Source: Rhizobiales bacterium Ga0077537
Lineage (GTDB): Bacteria; Pseudomonadota; Alphaproteobacteria; Rhizobiales; Hyphomicrobiaceae
Reading direction: 5' to 3'
DNA: 64,000 nucleotides
Assembly: GCA_001464955.1 (NCBI GenBank)
Contig: LNEM01000030.1
Span: 496,001-560,000, forward strand
The position numbers were made by a program, and so were the translations under genes. Every line of letters begins with the position of its first letter. Position 1 is the stretch's first letter. Of this stretch, positions 16,932 through 25,806 are shown in pieces. Below the pieces are notes generated by a model that saw only the letters and a list, made by a program, of their open reading frames with translations, did no database searches and had not been told where the DNA came from.

Positions 16932-17882
16932 ATGACGGATCAGCTGGCGGAGCGGGGGATTGCGGCTGCTGATCTGGCCGTCCTGGTCGCCGATTGGCTG
17001 TCCCGGCTCGAGGTGGAGCGCGGCGCCACGGACGCGACGCTGGTCGCCTATCGCCGCGATATGGACCGTTTTGTCGGTTGGCTGGCGAGCGAGCTGCGGC
17101 GTCCGGCGTCGCTGGCCGATGTGTCCGGCCTCGACATGCGGGCATTCCGCCGCTTCATGGCAGCCCGCCGCCGCGAAGGCCTCGATAGCCGCTCCCTCGC
17201 CCGCACCATGTCGGCGCTGCGCGGGTTCTATCGGTTCCTCGAAAAGGAGGAGATCGCCGCCACGCGCGCCATCTTCTCGGTCGCCATGCCCAAGGTTCCT
17301 CGCGGTGTCCCGAAGCCGCTGACCCGCGACAAGGCCGCCGCCCTCGTCGAGGACACGATGGAGACGCGCCTCGATTGGATCGCGGCGCGCGACATGGCTG
17401 TCCTGCTGCTGCTCTACGGCTCGGGGCTGCGCATTTCCGAGGCGCTGGGCCTGCGCACCAGGGATGCTCCGACCCCCGCCCGCGACATGCTGGTGATCGA
17501 CGGCAAGGGCGGCAAGCAGCGTCTCGTGCCCGTCCTGCCGGTTACGGTCGAGGCGATCGCGCGCTATCGCCGCCTTTGCCCGTATCCGCTGTCGCCGGAA
17601 ACGCCGCTGTTCCTCGGGGCGAAGGGTGGGCCGCTGTCCCCGCGCATCATCCAGCTTGCCATGGCGCGCGCCCGCGACACCCTCGGCCTGCCGGAAACCG
17701 CGACGCCCCACGCGCTGCGCCATTCGTTCGCGACCCATCTGCTGTCGGCCGGCGCCGATCTTCGCCAGATCCAGGAGCTGCTTGGCCACGCCAGCCTGTC
17801 GACCACCCAGATCTACACCGAGGTCGATCGCGAGCGCCTGCTCCGGGTGTATGATGCGGCCCATCCCCGTGGCGGCACCTGA
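16932..17882 (+). CDS. xerC: Site-specific tyrosine recombinase XerC
   Basis: A 316-residue recombinase that resolves chromosome dimers at dif. The N-terminal SAM-like domain spans about 12-110 and the catalytic domain 125-305. All active-site residues are visible: R167 (GSGLRISEAL), K192/K195 (GKGGKQR), H260 and R263 (HALRHSFATH), H286 (LLGHASLSTTQIY) and Y295. Length and sequence fit housekeeping XerC/XerD rather than a phage integrase. ATG 16932 follows GGAGAG. XerD cannot be fully excluded. Confidence 0.88.
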   Translation: MTDQLAERGIAAADLAVLVADWLSRLEVERGATDATLVAYRRDMDRFVGWLASELRRPASLADVSGLDMRAFRRFMAARRREGLDSRSLARTMSALRGFYRFLEKEEIAATRAIFSVAMPKVPRGVPKPLTRDKAAALVEDTMETRLDWIAARDMAVLLLLYGSGLRISEALGLRTRDAPTPARDMLVIDGKGGKQRLVPVLPVTVEAIARYRRLCPYPLSPETPLFLGAKGGPLSPRIIQLAMARARDTLGLPETATPHALRHSFATHLLSAGADLRQIQELLGHASLSTTQIYTEVDRERLLRVYDAAHPRGGT

Positions 17883-17921
17883 GACGGTGTCCGCCCCGTC
17901 TTCGCCGAGCGAGCCTCTGTC

Positions 17922-18242
17922 ATGCGTCCGACGCCCCCACCTGTCGAAGCCTCGCCCTGCCAGAAATGCGGGGCCTGCTGCGCCTACGACGCGTCCTGGC
18001 CCCGCTTCTGGACCGACACCGACGAGGCGATCGCCCTCATCCCGCCGAACCTCGTGACCGAGGACGCAACGGCCATGGCCTGCGACGGCGACCGTTGCCG
18101 CGCGCTGGCTGGTATCGTCGGAGAAGCCGTGTCCTGCACGATCTATTCCCGGCGTCCGGAGGTGTGCCGCGCCTGCGAGCCGGGCGACGAGGCCTGCAAT
18201 ATGGCGCGCGAGCACTACGGCCTGGACCCGATCGAGATTTGA
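17922..18242 (+). CDS. YkgJ-type cysteine cluster protein
   Basis: A 106-residue protein with CQKCGACC at residues 13-20 and further cysteines in CDGDRC, SCTIYSRRPEVCRAC and DEAC. This is the YkgJ/CxxCxxCC metal-binding family, thought to bind zinc or iron. It lies 39 nt after xerC, probably in the same transcript. The biological role of the family is unsettled. Confidence 0.83.
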   Translation: MRPTPPPVEASPCQKCGACCAYDASWPRFWTDTDEAIALIPPNLVTEDATAMACDGDRCRALAGIVGEAVSCTIYSRRPEVCRACEPGDEACNMAREHYGLDPIEI

Positions 18243-18251
18243 CTATCCGGC

Positions 18252-19904
18252 TCAGCGCCGGATGCGCACGCCGAAGCGGACTTCGTCGCCCGTGTAGTCG
18301 CTTTGCGGCGCCGTGCTCGAAAAGTCGAAATGCGTGTAGCGGCCGAACAGCGTCACGTTCCGCGACAGGAAATGCTCGACACCGGCGAACACCTGCGTTT
18401 CCTGCTCGGCCAGATCGACGCCCTCGTAGTCTGCGCGCGAAACGCGCGTTCCGACCGACCCGATCAGATTGCGCCGGAACGCGTGGCGCACTTCGAGGCC
18501 CGCCTGCCGATTGATCGAGCCGCCGGAGCCGGCCACGGTCGCTTCCCCGACATCGGTGTTGGCGGTGAGCAGCACCGACGTCAGCCCGGTGACTCGCCAC
18601 GCCAGATTGGCGTCGATGATGATGCCGCTGACCGTCGGCAGCCGGCCGTCGTCGAACGCCTGCCGGGCCGCGCCGATCGCCGCTTCGCCGCGCACGATCT
18701 GTCCCGTCGTGCCGAACGAGACGCCAGCGCGGTAACGCTCGCCTTTGGAATCGCGCCGGATGCCGTCGCTGCGACCGGGGGCATCGTAGTCCCGCGTGTC
18801 GTGTCCGATCTCGCCGAACAGCGTCAGTTCCGGCTTGAACGCCCAGCTTGCCCGGATGGCTGCTTCCCGCTGCGTCACGTTGCGGTCGTCGTTGGCGATG
18901 GTGACGCCCGTGCCGTCAGGGCTCGGGTCATAGTCGCGCTCGGTCACGGCACCGCGCAGCTGCAGCGCCAGTCGGTTGAACCTGTGATTGAGCACGACGC
19001 CGGCCCGGTCCGTCGTCACGTCCCCGCGACCGTTGGCGCCCGCGCGCGAATTGATGGTACCGCGCGATTCCTGCGTCACGTCGTGCGTCAGGAAGCCTTG
19101 CGCATTGGTGCGCCGCGTCACGTCGAGCCGCCCGCGCAGGTCGAGCGCGTAAGCCCGGTCGTCCTCGGACGGCAATTGGTTGTGAAACGAGGTCGTGGCC
19201 TTCGCGCCGAACTCCAGCGCGTGCACCGCCCAGTTGGAAACGGCGCGGATGGCCGGTCGCGCCTCGAACGCGACGTCGCTCCGGTCGTCCGTGGCCGATC
19301 GGAGCACGTTGCCGAACGCCGCACCGCCGATCTCGGCCTCCGGATAGATCAGGAACGACCCGAGGCGAATGCCCGTCGGCTCGTAGGGGTCGAGCGCGGC
19401 GAACCGAGTCGGGCGCCGGTCACTCAGCGGCTCGGGCTCGATCGCGAAGGCCAGCGCGTCGTAGCCGGCCGCCGGCGCACCGGGATCGTCGGCCGCAAAC
19501 GCGGCCCGATCCTCGGACGTGCGCGTGTCCTGGCTCCCCGCGTCGATCCCGTCGACCGGGGACTCCGGCTCTGCCGTTGTGAGAATGCCATCCTGCGGCA
19601 GCGTCGGCTCGTCGGGCGTCCGACGCGCCGTCTCTGTGCCGTCACGCTCGGTGGCGCCGTCGGCGGTATCGGTGTCCGGATCGAGGCGCCGGATCGGCGC
19701 AACCGGCAGCGTGTCGAGATCGGGCGGTGGTGGGATCGGTCTCGCTTCGCGTCGCGGCTGCGTCGTCGTCGTTGTGGGCCAGTCGCCGAGCGTCGGCTTG
19801 AACGCGACCTGGGCCCGGAGCGGCCCGGGCGAAAGCAGCATCAGCGCGGCGACGGCCACAGCCGTGCCGGCCAGAAGCCACACCTCTCTCGCCCTGCCGC
19901 TCAC
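18252..19904 (-). CDS. Outer-membrane beta-barrel protein (BBP2-like)
   Basis: About 550 residues. The signal anchor VWLLAGTAVAVAALMLLSPGPLRAQ is followed by a ~150-residue acidic, proline-rich region. A C-terminal barrel of alternating aromatic/hydrophilic strands spans about residues 190-550 (IRLGSFLIYPEAEIGGAAFGN, VTLFGRYTHFDFSS) and ends in EVRFGVRIRR. The family is linked to surface polysaccharide export, but no such cluster lies nearby. The GTG at 19904 puts the signal peptide near the N-terminus; a GTG at 19988 would add 28 Arg/Ser-rich residues, so the start is uncertain. Confidence 0.75.
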   Translation of the reverse strand: MSGRAREVWLLAGTAVAVAALMLLSPGPLRAQVAFKPTLGDWPTTTTTQPRREARPIPPPPDLDTLPVAPIRRLDPDTDTADGATERDGTETARRTPDEPTLPQDGILTTAEPESPVDGIDAGSQDTRTSEDRAAFAADDPGAPAAGYDALAFAIEPEPLSDRRPTRFAALDPYEPTGIRLGSFLIYPEAEIGGAAFGNVLRSATDDRSDVAFEARPAIRAVSNWAVHALEFGAKATTSFHNQLPSEDDRAYALDLRGRLDVTRRTNAQGFLTHDVTQESRGTINSRAGANGRGDVTTDRAGVVLNHRFNRLALQLRGAVTERDYDPSPDGTGVTIANDDRNVTQREAAIRASWAFKPELTLFGEIGHDTRDYDAPGRSDGIRRDSKGERYRAGVSFGTTGQIVRGEAAIGAARQAFDDGRLPTVSGIIIDANLAWRVTGLTSVLLTANTDVGEATVAGSGGSINRQAGLEVRHAFRRNLIGSVGTRVSRADYEGVDLAEQETQVFAGVEHFLSRNVTLFGRYTHFDFSSTAPQSDYTGDEVRFGVRIRR

Positions 19905-20034
19905 CGAGGCCCACTTTCCGGAGTTGGCGATCCTTCGGGATCGCGAATGGGTGGCGCCGACGCAGGAACAGGACCAATGACGCCTCACGCATCATGGCGG
20001 CACAGCGGTTAAGGCCCCGTTGACGCTCTGGCAC

Positions 20035-20484
20035 TCAGACCGGCGGCGCGTCCACGCGCATCATCGTCGCCTGCAGGATGCCGCAGACCTCGACGCCCTT
20101 GGCGCCGACGACGCTGACGTCCATGCGCGTCGCGATGAGGGTGCGGCCGGCCCGAACAACTAGCCCTTCGGCACTGAGCAGGCTGCCGCTCGCCGGTCGG
20201 ATGAAATTGACCTTGTACTCCACCGTCAGCACTTCGCTGCCGGCGGGGAGCAGGGAGAGCGCGGCATAGCCGCCGGAATTGTCGCCGATGGCGCCGACCA
20301 CGCCACCGTGAAAGTGGCCGTGCTGCTGCGAAACGGTTTCCGAAAAGGGCACCTCGATCACCACCCGGCCCGGCGTCACGGTGACGAGCCGGGCACCGAT
20401 CGCCCGCATCAGGCCCTGCATCCCGAAGCTGGCTCGCACCACGGATTCGAAGTCGGGATTGGCAGGAACGAACGCGCTGCTCAT
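20035..20484 (-). CDS. PaaI-type hotdog thioesterase
   Basis: A 149-residue acyl-CoA thioesterase of the PaaI/hotdog family. The signature HGHFHGGVVGAIGDNSGGYAAL (about residues 54-75) contains the HGG helix start and the Asp/Asn used in catalysis. VEYKVNFIRPASG follows, as in the family. Its ATG overlaps the stop codon of the upstream hydrolase by 4 nt, so the two are translationally coupled. Confidence 0.88.
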   Translation of the reverse strand: MSSAFVPANPDFESVVRASFGMQGLMRAIGARLVTVTPGRVVIEVPFSETVSQQHGHFHGGVVGAIGDNSGGYAALSLLPAGSEVLTVEYKVNFIRPASGSLLSAEGLVVRAGRTLIATRMDVSVVGAKGVEVCGILQATMMRVDAPPV

Positions 20485-21233
20485 GGCCGGCGCGCGAGGA
20501 AGTCCATGACTGCGGTCTTGTAGCTGCGGTCACCGACCGCTTTCATGTGGTCGCGCCCCTCGATGACGAACGCTTCGCCCCGCGGCAGCAGCTTCGCGAG
20601 GTCGCCGGCCTTGCCCCCGATCACATCGTCGCTGCCGACCGCGACCAGAGCCGGACATGGGATCGTGGCGAGGGCTTCCGGCGTGATCGGATCGCGCGAC
20701 GAGCGGATGCAGGCGGCGAGCGCCTTGAGATCGCTCTTGGTCTGCTCGGCGAACGCCCGGAACGTCCGCGCCGTCGCGTTGGTCACGTCGTCGATGCTGG
20801 GGGCTTCGAGCGCTGCCGCGATCGGCCCCGTCCCGGCCATGGGCCGCACCATGTTGCCGCCGAGGCCCGCGAAGATGGCGCTCCTGACCCGTTCGGGATG
20901 CGCGATGGCGAGGAACGCCGTGATCCGCGCCCCCATGGAATAGCCCATGACGTCGGCGGTCGCGATGCCGAGATGATCCATCAGCCGGCGCACGTCTTCG
21001 GCCATGCGCGGCCCGCCGTAGAGCGACGGATCGTGGATTTTCTCCGAGTTCCCGTGCCCCCGGTTGTCGATGGCGATCACCCGCCGGCCGCCGGCCTTGA
21101 GGTGCCGCACCCAGCCCGTATCGACCCAGTTGACCTGGGAATTCGAGGCGAAGCCGTGCACCAGCACGATGGGCTCGCCCTCCCCCTCGTCGAGGTAGGC
21201 GAGTTCGACGCCATCGGAATTGAAGTGGGGCAC
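20481..21233 (-). CDS. Alpha/beta hydrolase
   Basis: A 250-residue hydrolase of the epoxide-hydrolase/haloperoxidase type. It has PIVLVHGFASNSQVNW near residue 22, the nucleophile elbow MGYSMGARIT, an Asp in VGSDDVIGG and a His in EGRDHMKAVG. It is encoded upstream of and overlapping the PaaI thioesterase. The substrate is unknown; the pairing suggests ester or thioester turnover. Confidence 0.85.
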   Translation of the reverse strand: MPHFNSDGVELAYLDEGEGEPIVLVHGFASNSQVNWVDTGWVRHLKAGGRRVIAIDNRGHGNSEKIHDPSLYGGPRMAEDVRRLMDHLGIATADVMGYSMGARITAFLAIAHPERVRSAIFAGLGGNMVRPMAGTGPIAAALEAPSIDDVTNATARTFRAFAEQTKSDLKALAACIRSSRDPITPEALATIPCPALVAVGSDDVIGGKAGDLAKLLPRGEAFVIEGRDHMKAVGDRSYKTAVMDFLARRP

Positions 21234-21401
21234 GCCGGATTGCTCCCTGTATGTCGCGAATGGGCGAAATTGACCGCTGCCGGCCCGACCGGCGCGACCG
21301 AATGGCGCTCAGTGTCATGCTCGATTGCCGGGTGTCAATCGTCGCGGCGTGGCGTTATGGTGCGGCCGAACGAACGAGCCGCGCCGCACGGGAGCATGAC
21401 C

Positions 21402-21662
21402 ATGGCCGCCAGTGTTGTCCCCCATTTCGCCAACGACGGCGGCGTCGCGCGCATCAAGGTCGGCGTTCGCGAGCTGAAGTGCATGGGCGCCCGGCCCCCA
21501 TACGACCATCCCCACGTCTACCTCGACATGGGCGCCGACACCGAGATCCTGTGCCCCTACTGCTCGACGGTCTACGTCCATGACGAAGCCCTCGATGCGA
21601 CGGCGTCCGAGCCGGCCGGCTGTCTCGTTGCCGTGCACGGCCATGCGCACACGGACGCCTGA
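21402..21662 (+). CDS. Zinc-finger protein related to complex I subunit NDUFS6
   Basis: An 86-residue protein with the ligand set C-x8-H (CMGARPPYDHP) and C-x2-C (LCPYCSTVYVHD), the zf-CHCC pattern of NDUFS6. Alphaproteobacteria encode it as a stand-alone gene. ATG 21402 lies 7 nt after GGGAG; an ATG at 21396 is too close to that site. It is probably an accessory of NADH dehydrogenase assembly (inference from the family). Confidence 0.85.
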   Translation: MAASVVPHFANDGGVARIKVGVRELKCMGARPPYDHPHVYLDMGADTEILCPYCSTVYVHDEALDATASEPAGCLVAVHGHAHTDA

Positions 21663-21688
21663 GGCGAGCAAGCCGCGGATCTGACGGC

Positions 21689-22918
21689 ATGGCTGCATCC
21701 GGTCGCCGACCCGTACTGATTGCAGGTGGCGGCATCGGTGGCTTGTCCCTGGCCCTGGCCTTGGCGCGGTTGGGCCTTCCGTCACGTGTTGTCGAGCGGC
21801 GCGCAGAGTGGTCGGAAGCCGGCGCCGGTATCCAGATATCGCCCAACGGTGTCCACGTCCTCGAGCGCTTGGGCGTCGCCGACATGCTCGCCCCTTCGGC
21901 GGGCATGCCGGAGGCGATCGTCGTCCGCGATGGACGCACGGGGGCAAGCCTGCAGCGATTGCCCCTAGGCGACTGGATCCGCGAGCGCCACGGCGCGCCC
22001 TATTGGCTCGCCCATCGTCAGGATCTGCAGGCGGTCCTTCTCGATGCCGTGCGTCGCGAGTCGCTGGTGGCCCTGCAGCCCGGCTTCGAGGTGGCGAGCT
22101 ACGCCGAAAACGCCGCGGGCATTCACCTCCAGTCCGCAGCGGGCGACAGCATCGAAGGCAGCTGCCTCGTCGGTGCCGACGGGGTGTTCTCACGCATTCG
22201 CCAGCAGCTGTTCGCGCCGAAGGCGCCGGCTTTCTCGGGCTGGACCGCTTGCCGAACGGTCGTCCGCGCTGACCGGTTCGCACCGGGCGGCCCGGTGGAT
22301 CGCACCGCGACCGGTGTCTGGCTCGCTCCCCGGGCCCACGTCGTCCACTATCCGGTCCGCGCCGGCACCGAGATCGCCTTCGTCGTCGTGCGCGCCGAGC
22401 GCTGGCATGAGCAGGGCTGGTCCTCTCAGGTCGCGGAAAGCGATGTCGCAGCAGCCCTCCGCCACTCGGCCCCGGCGCTGGCGGAAGCCATGCCGTCCGG
22501 CAACGACTGGCGGCGCTGGGCGCTGTTCGAGTTCGCATCGCTGCCGGCCTGGTCGAAGGGCCGCGTTACGCTGCTGGGTGATGCGGCTCATCCCACATTG
22601 CCGTTTCTGGCGCAGGGCGGCGTGCTGGCACTCGAGGATGCGGCCACCCTCGCCGCCCGGCTGTCGGCAGCGCCGGACGACGCCTCCATTTCAGGAGCCG
22701 TCGCTGCCTATTCGGCGGAGCGTGCCGGCCGTGCGGCGCGCGTCGTGGCGACCGCCCGCCGCAACGGCACGATATTCCACCTGTCGGGACCGGCGGCATT
22801 CGCCCGCAACCTAGCCATGCGGGCGATCTCCGGCGACCGCGTCCTCGCCGCCTACGACTGGGTCTACGGCTGGCGACCGGGGGAGATCCCACCCCGGTCC
22901 GGCGCTCAGTCCTCGTAG
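21689..22918 (+). CDS. FAD-dependent aromatic monooxygenase (salicylate-hydroxylase-like)
   Basis: A 409-residue class A flavoprotein monooxygenase. The FAD fingerprint VLIAGGGIGGLSLALALARLG is at the N-terminus. The second FAD/NADPH motif is in GADGVFSRIRQ (about residue 170), and GDAAHPTLPFLAQGG (about 290) binds the flavin ribityl. Closest by layout to 3-hydroxybenzoate 6-hydroxylase and salicylate hydroxylase. Its stop codon overlaps the convergent acyl-CoA ligase gene by 13 nt. Confidence 0.87.
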   Translation: MAASGRRPVLIAGGGIGGLSLALALARLGLPSRVVERRAEWSEAGAGIQISPNGVHVLERLGVADMLAPSAGMPEAIVVRDGRTGASLQRLPLGDWIRERHGAPYWLAHRQDLQAVLLDAVRRESLVALQPGFEVASYAENAAGIHLQSAAGDSIEGSCLVGADGVFSRIRQQLFAPKAPAFSGWTACRTVVRADRFAPGGPVDRTATGVWLAPRAHVVHYPVRAGTEIAFVVVRAERWHEQGWSSQVAESDVAAALRHSAPALAEAMPSGNDWRRWALFEFASLPAWSKGRVTLLGDAAHPTLPFLAQGGVLALEDAATLAARLSAAPDDASISGAVAAYSAERAGRAARVVATARRNGTIFHLSGPAAFARNLAMRAISGDRVLAAYDWVYGWRPGEIPPRSGAQSS

Positions 22919-25005
22919 CGCATCACCACGGCATCGACGAGCGCCACGCCCCGGCCAGCGTCGCCGATCATGACCGGGTTCATGTCGAGGCTCGCGATTC
23001 CCGGATCACGCAACATCAGGTCGGCGACCCGCACGGCTGCGTCGGCGAAGGCGGCCGTATCCATCGGCGGCTCGCCACGCACACCCTTCAACACCGCGGC
23101 GCAACGAAGGCCGTCGAGTGCAGCCAGCACGTCATCCGTGCTGAACGGCGGCAGCAGCAGCGCCACGTCTGGCATCGCCTCCACGTACTTGCCGCCCTCG
23201 CCGACCGCGATCACCGGCCCGAAGAACGGATCACGGTGCGCGCCGATCAGCATCTCGCGGCGGCCCTTCACCATGCGCGCGACGATGACGCCATCGAAGC
23301 GCGCGCCGGCCTTGGCGACAGCCTGCTCCATCTCGCGGTAGGCCTCGCTGATCCGGTCCTCGTCGTCGAGCCCGAGCTTGACGAGCCCGTATTCCGACTT
23401 GTGCGGCAGGTCGGCCGAGCAGCCCTTGACCGCGACCGGCCCGCCGAGATTGCGCCATGCCGTGGCGGCTTCAGCGGCCGAACGGCAAAGATGATGCGGC
23501 ACCACCGGCAACCCCGCCCGCGCCAGCGTCGACAGGCTCTCCGCCTCGTTCAGCGCCACCTCGCGTTTGGCTGTCGCCGCCGCGTCGAACGGCTGCCAGT
23601 GCGGGCGCGGGCGTGCTTTCGCCCGGTCGACCAGTTCATGATGCGCGACGAGCTGCGCCAGCGCCGCGATGGCCTCCGCCTCGAGCGGGAACACGGGCAC
23701 GCCGGCCGCCCGGAACGTGCCGGGAATGTCGCCCTGCCAGCCAGCCACCACCACCGGCCGCCCCGTCGCCTTGCTGAACCCTGCGATGTCGGCGGCGAAC
23801 CCCGGCATGTCATAGCCCGGCCCGGCCACGGGCATGTCGACCTTGAAGAGATCGGCCGCGTCCGCGTCGGCGATCACGGGGAGGATCTGGCCGAGCAGGC
23901 TGTTGTTGGTGAGGAGCGCCGCCGTCAGATCGATCGGGTTGGCCGCGCTGGCGAAGCTCGGCAGGATCTGGTCGAGCTTTTTGCGCGTGTCGGGCGGGAA
24001 GCTCACGACCTCCAGTCCGGCCTCGGTCGCGTGGTCCGCCGACATGACGCCCGTCGCACCCGACCCCGAGATGGTCACGAACCGCCGGCCCTTCGGCTTC
24101 CAGCCCTTGAGATAGACTTCCGCCGCCGAAACGAGCCCGGCGATGTTCGGCGCCCGCCAGATGCCGACACGCTTCAGGGCCGCGTCGACGACCCGATCCT
24201 CGTTGGCGAGGGCGCCCGTGTGCGAGGCAGCGGCGCGCGCGCCGGCCGCGGTCCGCCCGGACTTCAGCGCCACGACCATCACGTTGTTCTTGTGCGCGAT
24301 CTCGGCGAGGTCGGCGAGCTTGTCGGCGTGCGGCATGCCCTCGAGGTAGAGGAGCAGAAGTTTCATGTCGGGGTCGGCAGCCGCCGCGCACGCCATCTCG
24401 AGCACCGAGACGTCGGCGTCGTTACCGGTGGCGAGCGAGTAGCGCACGCCGAGCCCTTTCTCGGCGAGCAGCCCGATGGGGATCGAGCTCATGGCTCCCG
24501 ACTGGCTCACGACCGCGATCGGCCCGTCCATGCACTTGAGCGTCGTGAACATGGTCGAGAAGCTGGCGACGCAGCCGTTGGCGAAATTGGCGAGGCCCTG
24601 CGTGTTCGGCCCCACCATGCGCATGCCGGCGGCACGGGCCGCGTCGACCATGCGCTTCTGCTTAACGGCGCCCTCGGGATCGGACGTCTCGCCGAAGCCC
24701 GATGTGATGCAGATGAGGCCTTTCACGCCGACCCGCGCGGCGTCTTCGACAGCCGTCACGGCTTGGTCGCCCGCCACCACGCACACGGCGAGTTCCGGCA
24801 CTTCTGGCAGATCGTCGAGGCTCTTGTAGCTCTTCAGGCCCTGGACTTCGGGCCGCCCCGGATTGATCGGATAGACGGGTCCCTTGAAGCCATAGCGCTG
24901 CAGATAATGCAGTGGCCGCCCGCCGACCTTGTTGGGGTCCTGGCTCGCGCCGAGAATGGCGACGGAACGGGGCGTGAGGAACGGCTTCAGGCTCTCGATG
25001 GTCAT
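22906..25005 (-). CDS. NDP-forming acyl-CoA ligase (acetate-CoA ligase family)
   Basis: A 699-residue single-chain ADP-forming acyl-CoA synthetase. An N-terminal CoA-binding domain starts at MTIESLKPFLTPRSVAILGAS, with ligase-CoA domains to about 460. The phosphorylated-His loop is in AASHTGALANEDRV, preceded by the nucleotide loop LKSGRTAAGA. A C-terminal ATP-grasp domain spans about 490-699 (VAVKGCSADLPHKSEYG, DMNPVMIGD). ATG 25005 is where the conserved CoA-binding domain begins. The acid substrate is not known; aromatic or branched acids are common in this group. Confidence 0.86.
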   Translation of the reverse strand: MTIESLKPFLTPRSVAILGASQDPNKVGGRPLHYLQRYGFKGPVYPINPGRPEVQGLKSYKSLDDLPEVPELAVCVVAGDQAVTAVEDAARVGVKGLICITSGFGETSDPEGAVKQKRMVDAARAAGMRMVGPNTQGLANFANGCVASFSTMFTTLKCMDGPIAVVSQSGAMSSIPIGLLAEKGLGVRYSLATGNDADVSVLEMACAAAADPDMKLLLLYLEGMPHADKLADLAEIAHKNNVMVVALKSGRTAAGARAAASHTGALANEDRVVDAALKRVGIWRAPNIAGLVSAAEVYLKGWKPKGRRFVTISGSGATGVMSADHATEAGLEVVSFPPDTRKKLDQILPSFASAANPIDLTAALLTNNSLLGQILPVIADADAADLFKVDMPVAGPGYDMPGFAADIAGFSKATGRPVVVAGWQGDIPGTFRAAGVPVFPLEAEAIAALAQLVAHHELVDRAKARPRPHWQPFDAAATAKREVALNEAESLSTLARAGLPVVPHHLCRSAAEAATAWRNLGGPVAVKGCSADLPHKSEYGLVKLGLDDEDRISEAYREMEQAVAKAGARFDGVIVARMVKGRREMLIGAHRDPFFGPVIAVGEGGKYVEAMPDVALLLPPFSTDDVLAALDGLRCAAVLKGVRGEPPMDTAAFADAAVRVADLMLRDPGIASLDMNPVMIGDAGRGVALVDAVVMRYED

Positions 25006-25362
25006 GGGGGCACTCACCGGCAGGGGATCGTTCGCCCAAGTCTTGACGCTCTCGTGACACCGGTCCACTGGAAACTGCGCGGATGCCGTGTGGGCATCTG
25101 GAGCGCCACTAAGACCGCGCGGATGGTCCGTGCGGAGCACGGCTCCGCCATGACGTGGGCATCCGAAGCGCCCGCCCGAACTTCCCCACCCTCTGCCCTC
25201 TCGATTTGCGTCCCCGGCCAAGGCGCGATAGCGCCGCGAGCCGGGGTCGCCTGGGCTGCGACGGAGCCCCTGCTGAACCCGTCGAGTGGAAATGGGCTGA
25301 CGCGATGCCTATGATCCACGCCCACGATGAGCGGCGGCGCTCGATGTTCGGAAGAGGGACGT
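25006..25362. other. Gene-free interval containing one palindromic repeat
   Basis: 357 nt between the divergent acyl-CoA ligase and DUF1801 genes. Apart from the palindromic repeat at 25206-25250 I see no gene, RNA or recognisable promoter. Confidence 0.6.
25206..25250. repeat. Palindromic repeat, family 1, copy 1
   Basis: A nested inverted repeat: CCCCGGC / GCCGGGG outer arms (25212-25218 with 25240-25246) around a GGCGC-GATA-GCGCC inner stem, preceded by TTGCGT. The same unit recurs at 29378, 29457 and 29652. Confidence 0.75.
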
Positions 25363-25782
25363 GTGGCCAAGAACAAGACCAGCGCGACGAAAGTCAGCGT
25401 CGAGGCCTTTCTCGCCGGCGTGCCCGATGCTGCAAGGCGGGCCGATGCGATGACCCTGATCGACATGATGCAGTCCGCCACCGGCGAGAAGCCGGTGATG
25501 TGGGGGCCGTCGATCGTCGGTTTTGGCAGCTATCATTATCGCTACGACAGCGGTCACGAAGGCGATGGCCCGGTCGTGTCGTTCTCGCCGCGGAAGGCGG
25601 CGCTGGTCATCTATATCGTCCTGGGGTTTCAAGGCGCAGAGCCGCTCATGGCGAAGCTCGGCAAGCACACGACCGGCCAATCGTGCCTCTACGTGAAGCG
25701 GCTGTCCGACATCGACCTGAGCGTACTAAAAGCCCTCATCGCGCAGTCGGTCGCAGCCGTCCGTGCAAGGTTTCCTGGCTGA
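25363..25782 (+). CDS. DUF1801 domain protein
   Basis: A 139-residue protein of the DUF1801 family. Features are DMMQSATGEKPVMWGPSIVGFGSYHYRYDSG in the middle and a C-terminal helix pair (GKHTTGQSCLYVKRLSDIDLSVL). The family includes small cytoplasmic proteins distantly related to iron-sulfur and frataxin-like folds, but its function is not established. GTG 25363 is preceded by AGAGGG; an ATG at 25327 would add a 12-residue leader without family similarity. Confidence 0.8.
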   Translation: MAKNKTSATKVSVEAFLAGVPDAARRADAMTLIDMMQSATGEKPVMWGPSIVGFGSYHYRYDSGHEGDGPVVSFSPRKAALVIYIVLGFQGAEPLMAKLGKHTTGQSCLYVKRLSDIDLSVLKALIAQSVAAVRARFPG

Positions 25783-25806
25783 TTGGCACATATCGATTGA
25801 CTAGGA

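Noticed and set aside
23236-25314. A 692-codon plus-strand open frame opposite the acyl-CoA ligase
   Set aside because: Low-complexity Arg/His/Glu composition, with a well-supported gene on the other strand.
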